This document shows, one piece after another, positions 34,529 to 43,896 of a DNA stretch of 64,000 nucleotides (position 1 is its first letter; each line of letters begins with the position of its first letter). Source of the stretch: JALHSW01 sp963720675 (lineage in GTDB: Bacteria > Actinomycetota > Acidimicrobiia > IMCC26256 > PALSA-555). The DNA lies in assembly GCA_963720675.1 (NCBI GenBank), contig CAVRGH010000003.1, forward strand, positions 1 through 64,000. The letters run 5' to 3'. The position numbers and the translations under genes were made by a program. The notes below the pieces were generated by a model. The model was not told where the DNA came from. It did not search any database and saw nothing but the letters and a program-made list of their open reading frames with translations.

Positions 34529-35683
34529 TTGGATCTGTACGAATATCAAGGGAAGCAGCTGTTCGCGCGCTACGACATCCCGGTGTCGGCGGGCGAGGCG
34601 GTCGTGACCGTCGACTCCGCGGTCGCCGCGGCCGACAAGATCGGGTACCCCGTCGTGATCAAGGCGCAGGTGCAGGTGGGTGGTCGCGGCAAGGCCGGTG
34701 GGATCAAGCTCGCCGCCAACGCGGAGGAGTGCCGCGAGCACGCGTCGAACATCCTCGGCATGGACATCAAGGGCCACCACGTCGGCCTGGTGTGGGTCGA
34801 GCGCGCGAGCGACATCTCGCAGGAGTACTACGCGTCCTTCACGCTCGACCGCTCGAAGAAGCTCCACCTCGGGATGCTCTCCGCCGAGGGTGGCGTCGAG
34901 ATCGAGCAGGTCGCCGACGAGAACCCCGACGCGATCGCCAAGATCCATGTCGACCCGGTCGACGGGCTCACCGCGACGCAGGTCGAGGAGTGGGTCGACG
35001 CCGCCGGCCTCGACCCCGAAGCGCGTGACGGTGCGATCGACATCCTCACGAAGCTGTACCGCTGCTACGTCGACGCCGACGCGGACCTCGTGGAGATCAA
35101 TCCGCTGATCCTCACCCCGGACGGCCGCGTCCACGCGCTCGACGCGAAGGTCACGCTCGACGACAACTCGGTCTTCCGGCACCCGGAGTACGCCGAGTAC
35201 GACGAGACCCAGGTGCGCGACACCCGGGAGATGGCGGCCCACGAGAAGGGGCTCCAGTACGTCGGCCTCGACGGCTACGTCGGGATCATCGCCAACGGTG
35301 CCGGCCTCGCGATGAGCACGGTCGACATCGTGAGCCAGGTGGGCGGCAAGCCCGCGAACTTCCTCGACATCGGCGGCGGCGCCAACGCCGACGTGATGAC
35401 GGGTGCGCTCGAGGTCATCAACAACGACCCCGACGTCAAGGCGATCTTCATCAACATCTTCGGGGGCATCACCAAGGGCGAAGAGGTCGCCAACGGGATC
35501 GTCGCCGCGCTCGAGCGGGTGACGATCGAGTCGCCGATCGTGATCCGCCTCGACGGCACGAACGCAGACGAGGGGCGCGTCATCCTCGAGCCCCACCTGT
35601 CCGACACGCTGCAGCTGCAGCCCACCATGGTCGACGCCGCCCGCCGGGTCGTCGAGATCGCGCAGTCGCGCGGAGGAAGGTAG
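34529..35683 (+). CDS. sucC: Succinyl-CoA synthetase beta subunit (ADP-forming)
   Basis: A 384-residue beta subunit with the N-terminal ATP-grasp domain (DLYEYQGKQLFARYDIPVS; KAQVQVGGRGKAGGIK at about 46-61) and the C-terminal CoA-ligase domain (FLDIGGGANAD; INIFGGITKGEEVANGIV). VEINPLIL is the conserved metal-binding segment. It makes succinate and ATP from succinyl-CoA in the TCA cycle with SucD. The apparent TTG start at 34529 follows AGGAG. sucD begins 5 nt downstream. Confidence 0.96.
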   Translation: MDLYEYQGKQLFARYDIPVSAGEAVVTVDSAVAAADKIGYPVVIKAQVQVGGRGKAGGIKLAANAEECREHASNILGMDIKGHHVGLVWVERASDISQEYYASFTLDRSKKLHLGMLSAEGGVEIEQVADENPDAIAKIHVDPVDGLTATQVEEWVDAAGLDPEARDGAIDILTKLYRCYVDADADLVEINPLILTPDGRVHALDAKVTLDDNSVFRHPEYAEYDETQVRDTREMAAHEKGLQYVGLDGYVGIIANGAGLAMSTVDIVSQVGGKPANFLDIGGGANADVMTGALEVINNDPDVKAIFINIFGGITKGEEVANGIVAALERVTIESPIVIRLDGTNADEGRVILEPHLSDTLQLQPTMVDAARRVVEIAQSRGGR

Positions 35684-35688
35684 GGATC

Positions 35689-36573
35689 ATGGCGATCTTC
35701 GTCGACGAGAGCACCAAGGTCATCTACCAGGGGCTCACCGGGTCCCAGGGCCGCTTCTACGGTCTGCTCAACCGTGCGTACGGCACCCAGGTCGTGGGTG
35801 GCACCAACCCGAAGAAGGCCGGCACCGACGTCGACGGCATCCCCGTCTTCGCGTCGGTGAAGGACGCGGTCGCGGCGACCGGTGCCACGGCGTCGTGCGT
35901 GTTCATCCCGGCTCCCGGGGTGAGGGACGCCGTCATGGAGGCGGCCGAGGGCGGCATCGAGTTCATCGTGGTCATCACCGAAGGTGTGCCCGCGCACGAC
36001 GAGGCGTGGTTCTTCAACAAGCTCCGGCGCGACCACCCGAACGTCCGCCTGCTCGGCCCGAACTGCCCCGGGCTCATCAGCCCCGGCAAGGCCAACATCG
36101 GCATCACCGCCGGGCACATCGCCCAGGAAGGTGGGCCGGTCGGGATCGTGAGCCGTTCCGGGACGCTCACCTACCAGGCGCTCTACGAGCTGAAGCAGAA
36201 CGACATCGGCGTCACCACCTGCGTCGGCATCGGTGGCGACCCCGTGCCGGGCACGAGCTTCATCGACTGCCTCCAGGCCTTCGAGGCCGACCCCGAGACC
36301 AAGGCCGTGATGATGATCGGCGAGATCGGCGGGACGGCGGAGGAAGAGGCGGCCGAGTACATCAAGGCCGAGATGACCAAACCGGTCGTCTCCTACATCG
36401 CGGGCGTCACGGCCCCCCCGGGCAAGAAGATGGGCCACGCCGGGGCGATCGTGTCGGGGGGCAAGGGGACCGCGGCCGCGAAGATGGATGCGCTCGAGGA
36501 CGCCGGCGCCAAGATCGGGCTGAACCCGACCGAGGCAGGCGAGCTCATGGTCGGCGTCGTCGCCAAGCTGTGA
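35689..36573 (+). CDS. sucD: Succinyl-CoA synthetase alpha subunit
   Basis: A 294-residue alpha subunit. TGSQGRFYG (about 17-25) binds CoA, GPNCPGLISPGK (about 123-134) is the conserved cap, and the phosphorylated histidine is in GHAGAIVSGGKGTAAAK (His about 250). The length is normal. It is co-transcribed with sucC. Confidence 0.97.
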   Translation: MAIFVDESTKVIYQGLTGSQGRFYGLLNRAYGTQVVGGTNPKKAGTDVDGIPVFASVKDAVAATGATASCVFIPAPGVRDAVMEAAEGGIEFIVVITEGVPAHDEAWFFNKLRRDHPNVRLLGPNCPGLISPGKANIGITAGHIAQEGGPVGIVSRSGTLTYQALYELKQNDIGVTTCVGIGGDPVPGTSFIDCLQAFEADPETKAVMMIGEIGGTAEEEAAEYIKAEMTKPVVSYIAGVTAPPGKKMGHAGAIVSGGKGTAAAKMDALEDAGAKIGLNPTEAGELMVGVVAKL

Positions 36574-36638
36574 TGAGCCGGTCACCTGCGCTTCGCGACG
36601 TCGCGCGTGCCGTCGGCTCGGCTGCGTAGGCTGCGGGC

Positions 36639-36953
36639 GTGACGAGCGCACCCCCACCCGCCGCGCCGCCGCCCCCGGCGGCCCAATGGGCAGGCGCGGC
36701 ACCAGTCACGTCCCAGCGCACCAACGGCTTCGCGGTCGCGTCGCTGGTACTCGGGCTCTGCTTCTGCGTCGGCTTCACCGGCATCCTCGCCGTGGTGTTC
36801 GGCAACGTCGCGCGGAACAAGATCGACGCGTCGAACGGCACGGAGAAAGGTCGCGGGCTCGCGATCGCCGGGATCGTGCTGGGTTGGATCGGGATCGCGC
36901 TGCTCGCGATCCCGGCGATCGCCTGGTTCGGCTACGGGGTCAGCAACCTCTAA
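36639..36953 (+). CDS. DUF4190-like small membrane protein
   Basis: A 104-residue protein with a Pro/Ala-rich N-terminus and two transmembrane helices (about 31-55 and 72-97) joined by GNVARNKIDASNGTEKGRGLAIAGIVLG, the DUF4190 signature. The function of the family is unknown. The GTG at 36639 is the start. Its TAA overlaps the stop codon of the convergent DUF2510 gene by 4 bp. Confidence 0.8.
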   Translation: MTSAPPPAAPPPPAAQWAGAAPVTSQRTNGFAVASLVLGLCFCVGFTGILAVVFGNVARNKIDASNGTEKGRGLAIAGIVLGWIGIALLAIPAIAWFGYGVSNL

Positions 36954-37645
36954 GACGCGGGGGACGCGGCGGCGTCGGTCTGGGGTGCGGCGAGGAAGAT
37001 CACCAGCCCGCCCACGACCGCGAGCAGCCCGCCCCCGAGGCACGCCCAGAGCGCGGGTCCGATGCTCGCCGTGCCGCCGAAACGCTCGACCTGATCGATG
37101 GTGTCCTTCACGTCGAAGATGTCCGCCACCGCGACCACGGCACCGAGCGCGCCGAGGCCGAAGATCAGCCAGCCACCCCATCGGGGCAGTACGCCGAAGA
37201 CGACGAGCAGCGCCACGATCCCGATGACGATCCCGATGCCGAGCTCCAAGGGCCCGTCGCCGTCGATGTAGTTCTTGCTCACCTCGACGGACAGCCCCGA
37301 GGTGCCGAGGTTGGCGGTCACGGCGTCGAGGAACGCGCCGACGGCGAGTGCGAGCGCCCCGACGACGGCGATCCACGCCCCGGCGGGGTTGCCCCGCCGC
37401 TTCGGTGCGGGCGCCGCGGCCGGTGCTGCGGCGGGCGCGCCCGGCTGGGCGGCCGGCACGGTGGGCGCGGCGGCCGCGGGGCCCGTGGCAGGCGCGGTGC
37501 CCGACCCCGGCATGATCGGCGCATCGGTGGCCGTCACCTGGTCGTCGGCCACCTGGTCGGTCCACTCGGCGCCGTTCCAGTAGCGGTACTGGTGCCGGCC
37601 GGTGGGGTCGGGGTGCCAGCTGGCGGGCTGCTGCGCATCGGTCAT
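36950..37645 (-). CDS. DUF2510-containing membrane protein
   Basis: A 231-residue protein. WHPDPTGRHQYRYWNGAEWTD (residues 10-30) is the DUF2510 motif. A Pro/Ala-rich linker of about 45 residues follows, then four predicted membrane helices (about 90-108, 133-150, 157-173, 202-221). DUF2510 occurs on many actinobacterial membrane proteins and its role is unknown. The ATG at 37645 follows a strong AGGAGG on the minus strand. Confidence 0.82.
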   Translation of the reverse strand: MTDAQQPASWHPDPTGRHQYRYWNGAEWTDQVADDQVTATDAPIMPGSGTAPATGPAAAAPTVPAAQPGAPAAAPAAAPAPKRRGNPAGAWIAVVGALALAVGAFLDAVTANLGTSGLSVEVSKNYIDGDGPLELGIGIVIGIVALLVVFGVLPRWGGWLIFGLGALGAVVAVADIFDVKDTIDQVERFGGTASIGPALWACLGGGLLAVVGGLVIFLAAPQTDAAASPAS

Positions 37646-37682
37646 GCGGGAACCTCCTGGTGTGAGCGACCGCTGGGAACGC

Positions 37683-37714
37683 GACGCGGCCCCCGCTCGC
37701 GCGGGGGCCGCGTC
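37683..37714 (-). terminator. Strong GC hairpin terminator
   Basis: GACGCGGCCCCCGC, a 4-nt TCGC loop and GCGGGGGCCGCGTC form a perfect 14-bp stem. It lies just after the stop of the 37732-38214 gene and before the DUF2510 gene, so it probably ends transcription of the upstream minus-strand gene. There is no U tract. Confidence 0.7.
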
Positions 37715-37731
37715 AGTACTGGTGCGCCGGG

Positions 37732-38214
37732 TCAGGCAGCAGGGGGCGGGGGAGGCGTGGAGCCACCACCGCTCGTGAGCTCGGCGAGGTGCCCGCGCTC
37801 CTTGGCGACCAGGAAGCCGCCGACGGCGAGCCCCAGCGTCGTGAGCAACCCGACGTAGATGCCGAACTTCGTGTAGTCGGTGTTGCTCACCCACTTGATG
37901 AGGACGAAGACGAAGGCGATGACGCCGCCGGCGAGGTAGAAGACGCCCCACCCGACCTTGCCGAGCCGCTCCGGCATGTCCACGCCGGCGAGCTTGTCGG
38001 CGATCACGTGGCCGGCCATGACGACGCCGATGAGGATCGCCACGATGGACAGGAAGGCGCTCGGGCGCTGCCAGCCGTTGTAGCCGACCGTGTCCTCGAA
38101 CGGAGTGCCGCTGAGCACGGTGATGCCGTACCACTTGAAGAAGCTGAAGATGAGCAAGAGGATCCCGGACACGCCGATGATCATCTCGCCAGGGGTGAGC
38201 TTCTTGAGATCCAT
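37732..38214 (-). CDS. Hypothetical four-helix membrane protein
   Basis: A 160-residue protein with four predicted transmembrane helices (about 10-27, 52-70, 87-107, 116-134) and a C-terminal GGGSTPPPPPAA tail. The extracytoplasmic loop FKWYGITVLSGTPFEDTVGYNGWQRPS is conserved-looking, but I do not recognise the family beyond a DUF-type actinobacterial membrane protein. The ATG at 38214 follows GGAGG on the minus strand. The strong hairpin downstream separates it from the DUF2510 gene. Confidence 0.75.
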   Translation of the reverse strand: MDLKKLTPGEMIIGVSGILLLIFSFFKWYGITVLSGTPFEDTVGYNGWQRPSAFLSIVAILIGVVMAGHVIADKLAGVDMPERLGKVGWGVFYLAGGVIAFVFVLIKWVSNTDYTKFGIYVGLLTTLGLAVGGFLVAKERGHLAELTSGGGSTPPPPPAA

Positions 38215-38358
38215 GCAGTGATCCTCCGAACGGGGCAGACAACGACTGGGGGCGCGACCGCCGTCCGGGGCGCCATCGCTCAGCCCATCACGGATCGTCG
38301 TGCGACGCAAGAACCCTCACAGGGCGCAGATTCGGGCGCGACGAGTAGGTTCGGCTCC

Positions 38359-38931
38359 GTGCGGCGGCTCGGGATCCTTGCTTCGGGGAGCGGGACGATC
38401 CTCCAGGCCCTGCTCGACGAGGGACTCCCCGTCGCGGTGCTGGTCGTCGACCGGGAGTGCGGGGCGACCCGGCGGGCCGAGGCGGCGGGCGTGCCGGTCG
38501 AGCTCGTGCAACGGGAGTCGTTCGGTGCGGACTTCGACCGCAGCGCCTACACCGAGCGGGTCGTCGACGTGCTGAAGCGCCACGAGGTGGACCTGGTGGC
38601 GATGGCGGGCTTCATGACCATCCTCGACCAGCCTGTGCACGACGCCTACGGCGGCCGGATCACCAACACCCACCCCTCGCTGCTGCCCGCGTTCCAGGGT
38701 GCCCACGCCGTGGAGGATGCCCTGGCCGCCGGGGTCAAGGTGACGGGGTGCACGGTGCACTTCGCGACCCTCGCGGTCGACGAGGGCCCGATCCTGGCCC
38801 AGGAGTCCGTTCCGGTGCTCCCGGACGACACCGCGGGCTCCCTGCACGAGCGCATCAAGGAGGTGGAGCGCCGCCTCTACCCTCGGGTGCTCCGCGAGCT
38901 GGTCGACACCGAGCACCAGGAGGATGCGTGA
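38359..38931 (+). CDS. purN: Phosphoribosylglycinamide formyltransferase
   Basis: A 190-residue 10-formyl-THF-dependent GAR transformylase. LASGSGTILQAL (about 7-18) binds the phosphate. The catalytic Asn-His pair is in NTHPSLLPAFQGAHAVEDAL (about 103-122) and the Asp is in DEGPILAQ (about 139). The start is GTG at 38359. The stop overlaps purH by 4 bp. purN-purH-folD links purine synthesis to its one-carbon donor. Confidence 0.95.
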   Translation: MRRLGILASGSGTILQALLDEGLPVAVLVVDRECGATRRAEAAGVPVELVQRESFGADFDRSAYTERVVDVLKRHEVDLVAMAGFMTILDQPVHDAYGGRITNTHPSLLPAFQGAHAVEDALAAGVKVTGCTVHFATLAVDEGPILAQESVPVLPDDTAGSLHERIKEVERRLYPRVLRELVDTEHQEDA

Positions 38932-40466
38932 GTCGTCGAGCGCTGCTGTCCGTCTACGACAAGAGCGGGTTGGTGGACCTCGCGCGTGGGCTGCACGACC
39001 TCGGGTTCGAGCTCGTGTCGTCCGGTGGCACCGCCGCCGCGATCGCCGACGCCGGCGTCCCGGTGCAGCAGGTGGGCGAGCTGACCGGCGTGCCGGAGAT
39101 GCTCGAGCACCGCGTCGTCACCCTGCACCCGAAGGTGCACGGCGGCATCCTCGCCGACCGGGGGAAGCAGTCCCACCTCGACGATCTCGACGCGCACGGG
39201 ATCGAGCCGTTCGACCTCGTGGTGACGAACCTGTACCCGTTCTACGAACGCCCCGAGATCGAGACGATCGACATCGGCGGCCCGGCGATGACGCGTGCGG
39301 CGGCGAAGAACCACGCGTGGGTCGGCGTCGTCACGTCGCCCGACCAGTACGCAGGCGTGCTCGAAGAGCTGCGCACCCACGACGGCGCGCTGACCGACGC
39401 CACGCGCCGGGACCTGGCGGCCGAGGCGTTCGCCCACACCGCGGCGTACGACGCCGCGATCGTGCGTTGGTTCGACGAGACGGATCCGGGCGCCGACGGC
39501 GCGCCACCTGCGCACCTCCGGCTGGCGCTCGACCGGACCGACGAGGTCCTCCGCTACGGGGAGAACCCGCACCAGCGCGCGGCCCGGTACCGGCTCGCAG
39601 GCACGACGAGCTGGTGGGACGGCGTCGAGCAGCACTCCGGGCTCGCGCTGTCGTACCTCAACTTCTACGACACCGACGCGGCGTGGCAGATCGTGCACGA
39701 TCTCCACGGCGGCGGGCTGGGTGACCTCCCAGCGGTCGCGATCATCAAGCACGCGAACCCGTGCGGGGTCGCCATCCACGCCGACCTCGCGACCGCCTAC
39801 CAGCGCGCATTGGAATGCGACGAGCGGTCGGCCTTCGGGGGGATCGTGGCGTGCAACCGCCCGGTCGACGCGTCGACGGTCGAGCGCATGCTGAGCGGCC
39901 CGCAGGCCGACGTCGTGATCGCGCCGGCCTACGAGGGTGGGGCGATCGAGGCGCTGATCGGCAAGCGCAAGAACACCCGCATCCTCAGCGCACCGGCGCC
40001 CGAGCCCGCCGCCGTCGACGTGCGCCAGATCTCGGGGGGCTTCCTCGTGCAGGACCCGCACCACTTCGCGAGCGGGCGCGACGACTGGCGGGTGGTCACC
40101 AAGGTCGCGCCGACGGACGACCAGTGGCGCGACGTCGAGCTGGCGTGGCGGATCTGCGGCCACGTGAAGTCGAACGCGATCGTCCTCGTGAAGGACGGTC
40201 AGGCCGTCGGCATCGGCGCCGGGCAGCAGAACCGGGTCGAGTCGGGTGAGATCGCCGCGAAGAAGGCCGACGGTCGGGCCCGGGGTGGCGCCTGCGCGAG
40301 CGACGCGTTCTTCCCGTTCCCCGACGGGATCGAGGCCGCGGCCGCGGCGGGCGCCGCCGTCGTGATCCAGCCTGGCGGGGCGATGCGGGACGATGCCAAC
40401 ATCGAGCGCGCCGACGAGCTGGGGCTCGCGATGGTGTTCACCGGCGAGCGGCACTTCCTGCACTGA
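38928..40466 (+). CDS. purH: Bifunctional AICAR transformylase / IMP cyclohydrolase
   Basis: A 512-residue PurH that performs the last two steps of IMP synthesis. The N-terminal cyclohydrolase (about 1-195) has SVYDKSGLVDLARGL, SSGGTAAAI and RVVTLHPKVHGGIL. The transformylase has RYGENPHQRAARY (about 206-218), IIKHANPCGVAI with the Lys-His pair (about 273-284), SAFGGIVACN, and GGACASDAFFPFPDGIE near the end. The GTG overlaps the purN stop (GTGA) and follows AGGAGG. Confidence 0.96.
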   Translation: MSRRALLSVYDKSGLVDLARGLHDLGFELVSSGGTAAAIADAGVPVQQVGELTGVPEMLEHRVVTLHPKVHGGILADRGKQSHLDDLDAHGIEPFDLVVTNLYPFYERPEIETIDIGGPAMTRAAAKNHAWVGVVTSPDQYAGVLEELRTHDGALTDATRRDLAAEAFAHTAAYDAAIVRWFDETDPGADGAPPAHLRLALDRTDEVLRYGENPHQRAARYRLAGTTSWWDGVEQHSGLALSYLNFYDTDAAWQIVHDLHGGGLGDLPAVAIIKHANPCGVAIHADLATAYQRALECDERSAFGGIVACNRPVDASTVERMLSGPQADVVIAPAYEGGAIEALIGKRKNTRILSAPAPEPAAVDVRQISGGFLVQDPHHFASGRDDWRVVTKVAPTDDQWRDVELAWRICGHVKSNAIVLVKDGQAVGIGAGQQNRVESGEIAAKKADGRARGGACASDAFFPFPDGIEAAAAAGAAVVIQPGGAMRDDANIERADELGLAMVFTGERHFLH

Positions 40467-40508
40467 TGACCTGCCACCGACGATCCAGATGGAGCGCGTG
40501 ACCACCCG

Positions 40509-41372
40509 ATGACTGCCGAGCTGCTCGACGGGAAGGCGTTCCTGGAGACGACGAAGGCGCGCCTCGCGGAGCGCGTCGCCGCGCTGCGGGAGCGCGGCGT
40601 CACCCCGGGCCTCGGCACGATCCTCGTCGGCGGCGACCCGAACAGCCACGCATACGTGCGCGGCAAGCGAGCCGCGTGCGAGGAGATCGGCATGAGCTCG
40701 CACCACCGCGAGCTCGCCGACGACGTCTCCGCCCGGCACCTGCACGCCGAGATCGCGTCGTTCAACGAGAGCCCCGACGTCGACGGGTTCATCGTGCAGC
40801 TGCCGCTGCCGGGGCACCTCGACGAAGAGGCCGCGCTGCTCGCGGTCGACCCCGAGAAGGACGCCGACGGGTTGCATCCGGTGAACCTCGGACGTCTCGT
40901 GATGGGGGTCCCGGCACCGCGCCCGTGCACCCCGCTCGGCATCCAGGCGTTGCTCTCGACCCACGGGGTCGCGATCGCCGGCAAGCACGTCGTGGTGGTC
41001 GGCCGCGGCCTCACGATCGGCCGTCCGCTCGCGCTCCTGTTGGCACTCAAGGAGGCGAACGCGAACGCTGCGGTGACCGTCGTCCACACCGGTGTGGACG
41101 ACCTGGGGGCCTACACCCGTCAGGCCGACATCCTCGTCGCCGCGGCGGGGCGAGCCTCGATCATCACGCCCGACATGGTGAAGCCCGGTGCCGCGGTCGT
41201 GAGCGCAGGGATCACGATGGACGGCCGCAAGGTGGTGCCCGACGTCGACGAGGCGGTCGGCGAGGTCGCCGGCTGGATCACCCCCCGCCTGGGTGGCGTC
41301 GGACCCACCACGATCGCGATGCTCCTCTCCAACGCCGTGGACGCGGCGGAGCGGCGAGCGGAGCGAGCGTGA
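40509..41372 (+). CDS. folD: Methylenetetrahydrofolate dehydrogenase / cyclohydrolase
   Basis: A 287-residue FolD that makes 10-formyl-THF, the cofactor used by PurN and PurH upstream. The catalytic lysine lies in YVRGKRAACEEIG (about Lys56). FIVQLPLPGHLDEE (about 95-108), KDADGLHPVNLG and the NADP-binding VVGRGLTIGRPLALLL (about 163-178) are present. GGVGPTTIAMLLSN closes the protein. The tail is Glu/Arg/Ala-rich. It is the third gene of a one-carbon/purine cluster. Confidence 0.95.
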   Translation: MTAELLDGKAFLETTKARLAERVAALRERGVTPGLGTILVGGDPNSHAYVRGKRAACEEIGMSSHHRELADDVSARHLHAEIASFNESPDVDGFIVQLPLPGHLDEEAALLAVDPEKDADGLHPVNLGRLVMGVPAPRPCTPLGIQALLSTHGVAIAGKHVVVVGRGLTIGRPLALLLALKEANANAAVTVVHTGVDDLGAYTRQADILVAAAGRASIITPDMVKPGAAVVSAGITMDGRKVVPDVDEAVGEVAGWITPRLGGVGPTTIAMLLSNAVDAAERRAERA

Positions 41373-41406
41373 CCAGCAGGCGGAGCGCGAGCGTGAGCGT
41401 GCCAGC

Positions 41407-41628
41407 GTGCCGCAGCCCGTGCCCGAGTCCGAGCACGTCCCGGGCACCTGTCCACTCTGTGGCGCGGTGACGCCGCCGGACCAGGCGCGTTGCGTGTCGT
41501 GCGGCTTTGCGCTCGCCGGAGTCGACGGGCGGCCCGCTGCCTTCTCGCGGGCCACCCTCCTCTGGACCTCGATCGGCTTCGCCGCCGTCTACCTCATTAC
41601 CCTCGCGATCGTCCTCGCCACCCGCTAG
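41407..41628 (+). CDS. Small zinc-ribbon membrane protein
   Basis: A 73-residue protein with a CPLCG...CVSCG zinc-ribbon (cysteines about 16, 19, 31, 34) followed by one transmembrane helix (about 53-71) at the C-terminus. The GTG at 41407 is the first in-frame start clear of folD. The function is unknown. It sits between folD and icd on the same strand. Confidence 0.65.
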   Translation: MPQPVPESEHVPGTCPLCGAVTPPDQARCVSCGFALAGVDGRPAAFSRATLLWTSIGFAAVYLITLAIVLATR

Positions 41629-41661
41629 AGCGGCGAGACCCATTCCACAAGGAGCACCCCC

Positions 41662-42856
41662 ATGGCCGAGAAGATCACGCTCGTCGACGGCGAGCTGCAG
41701 GTCCCCGACGACCCGATCATCCCCTTCATCGAGGGCGACGGCACTGGTGTCGACATCTGGCCCGCATCGCAGCTGGTGCTCGACGCGGCAGCGAAGAAGC
41801 ACGGGAAGAACATCGAGTGGACCGAGGTCCTCGCCGGCCAGAAGGCGTTCGACAACACCGGTGAGTGGCTCCCCGAGGCAACGGTGCAGTCGTTCCGCGA
41901 CCACCTCATCGGGATCAAGGGGCCGCTCACGACGCCGATCGGTGGCGGCATCCGCAGCCTCAACGTCGCGCTGCGCCAGATCATGGACCTCTACGTCTGC
42001 CTGCGGCCCGTGCGCTGGTTCACCGGTGTGCCCTCGCCGGTGAAGCACCCGGAGAAGGTCGACATGGTGATCTTCCGGGAGAACACCGAGGACATCTACG
42101 CAGGCCTCGAGGTCGAGGAGGGCACGGCCGAGGCCAGGAAGATGATCGAGATGCTCCACGACGCCTTCGGCTGGGAGATCAAGCCGGACTCGGGCATCGG
42201 CGTCAAACCGGTGTCGGAGAGCGGTTCGAAGCGTCTCATCCGTGCCGCGATCAACTACGCGGCAACGACGTGGCCGCAAGAGCGTCACGCTCGTGCACAA
42301 GGGCAACATCATGAAGTTCACCGAGGGTGCGTTCATGAACTGGGGCTACGAGCTCGTCCGCGAGGAGTTCTCCGACATCGCGGTCGGCTGGGACGACTGC
42401 AACGGCGACCCCGGCGACAAGATCCTGGTGAAGGACGCGATCGCCGACATCACCCTCCAGCAGGTGCTCACCCGCCCCGACGAGTTCGACGTCATCGCGA
42501 CGTTGAACCTCAACGGCGACTACCTGTCCGACGCGCTCGCGGCGCAGGTCGGTGGCATCGGCATCGCACCGGGCGGCAACATCAACTACGTCACCGGTCA
42601 CGGTGTGTTCGAGGCGACGCACGGTACGGCACCGAAGTACGCGGGCCAGGACAAGGTGAACCCCGGTTCGGTGATCCTGTCGGGCGTCATGATGTTCGAG
42701 CACCTCGGATGGCAGGACGCCGCCGACGACATCGTGACCGCGCTCGAGGCGACCATCGCCGACAAGATCGTCACCTACGACTTCGCGCGCCTGATGGACG
42801 GCGCCACCGAGGTCAAGACGAGTGAGTTCGCGAAGGCGATCGTCGACCACATGTGA
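41662..42856 (+). pseudogene. icd: Isocitrate dehydrogenase (NADP), frameshifted
   Basis: The first frame encodes the N-terminal 200 residues of an E. coli-type isocitrate dehydrogenase: IPFIEGDGTGVDIWPAS, RPVRWFTGVPSPV (substrate-binding arginines), IFRENTEDIYAG and RLIRAAINYA. The match then switches frame (+1) between about 42255 and 42285 and continues with SVTLVHKGNIMKFTEGAF, NLNGDYLSDALAAQVGG, ATHGTAPKYAGQDKVNPGS and EFAKAIVDHM. Joined, the protein has the normal length of about 400. The gene is usually needed for the TCA cycle and both halves are well conserved, so a sequence indel is more likely than true loss. ATG at 41662 behind AAGGAG. Confidence 0.88.
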
Positions 42857-42978
42857 CCGTGCCCGTGGACAGCCCTTCCCGATCGGGCTGACGGACCTCC
42901 GTTCCGACCCATCCGGCACCGGGGGTGTGCGCGAACATTGGAGGAGCCTCGGCGTCCGGACGCCGACGGGGAGGCACC

Positions 42979-43792
42979 GTGCTGCTCGCCGAGCTGAACG
43001 TCCGCCACACGCGGCTGCACATGCCGACGCGGCGTGTGGCGCTCGGCGACGTCTACCTCCCGACCAGCGGGCCCGCCTACGGGGCGGTGCTGCTCGGCGC
43101 GGTCATGTCGGAGTACGTGGGCGTCCTCGACGAGGAGCAACGCGAGCTGCTGCCCCGACTCCTCGACGACGCCCGCGACGGTCTGGCCGTGCCGCGCATC
43201 GCACTGCGCTACCGCTTGCAGAACGACACGCACGGTCTCGACCGTTCGCGTCACCGGATCGTGGGGGAGGCGCTCGACGGGTCGAACGGGTCCGAGCACC
43301 GAGTCGTGCTCGAGCTCGACCACCACGGGAGGCCCGACCCCCAGGTCATCGGTACGGTGCTCGCAGCGAGCGCGCTGCCGCCGTCGGCCCGCTCCGTCGC
43401 GCTCGCGCGCCCTCGACGACGCGTTGCGTCGGCCGCGTCTCCCGGACGGGATGGTCGTGCGGCGGCTGCTCCAGGGAGCGCCCGACCTGCGAGAGTTCAT
43501 CGCACCCGGCGGCGCCGCGAGCGCCAGACCCGTCGACGACGCGTGGCGCGGGATCCCGGCCGACCGGCGGTGGGCGATGGAGGTGCTCGGGCTGCGGGCC
43601 GACATGGACGTCGACCGGGCGGACGTCCAGTCGCGGTTCCGTCGCCTCGTGCGGATGGCCCACCCGGACCACGGCGCCGCCCGCGACGGAGCCGCCGAAC
43701 GGCTGGCCCAGCTGCGCGAGGCCCGGGAGCTGCTCCTCGCCGTCACCCTCGCCGCGACCGACCCCGCAGCGGCCGCCGAGCGCACGGGCTGA
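42979..43792 (+). pseudogene. Unknown protein with C-terminal J-domain-like segment, frameshifted
   Basis: The first frame (GTG at 42979 behind GGGGAGG) gives about 140 residues without a recognised family (ELNVRHTRLHMPTRR, YGAVLLGAVMSEYVGVLDEEQ). Near 43400-43420 the coding pattern moves to another frame, which continues to the stop at 43792 and ends with a J-domain-like helix pair: EVLGLRADMDVDRADVQ, FRRLVRMAHPDHGA with HPD, and REARELLL. J-domains stimulate DnaK. Here the domain is C-terminal rather than N-terminal. An indel error would restore a protein of about 270 residues. Confidence 0.6.
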
Positions 43793-43795
43793 GGC

Positions 43796-43842
43796 TTCTC
43801 GGCACGTTGACACGCGCATGCCGCGTCCCAGCGTGCCAAGAA
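43796..43842. repeat. Inverted repeat before mdh
   Basis: TTCTCGGCACG (43796-43806) and CGTGCCAAGAA (43832-43842) pair at 10 of 11 positions with a 25-nt loop. It follows the stop at 43792 by 3 nt and precedes mdh by 54 nt, so it may be a terminator for the upstream gene. Confidence 0.45.
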
Positions 43843-43896
43843 CGGCTCTCACGGCGGCTTCTTCGGGCGGGGGGTCGCGCCGGTAGATTCTCGGAC

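Noticed and set aside
37683..37714. Strong hairpin considered as a riboswitch or attenuator
   Set aside because: It follows a stop codon directly, is a simple 14-bp stem with a 4-nt loop, and shows no aptamer-like complexity; a terminator is the simpler reading.
41346..41406. GAGCG-rich stretch at the end of folD as a fourth copy of the dispersed repeat
   Set aside because: It contains GCGAGCG-like words but lacks the central hairpin, so it is more likely simple-sequence drift.
38877..41555. Open frame of 892 codons on the minus strand opposite purH and folD
   Set aside because: It is a shadow of two fully motif-supported genes with no family features or ribosome site of its own.
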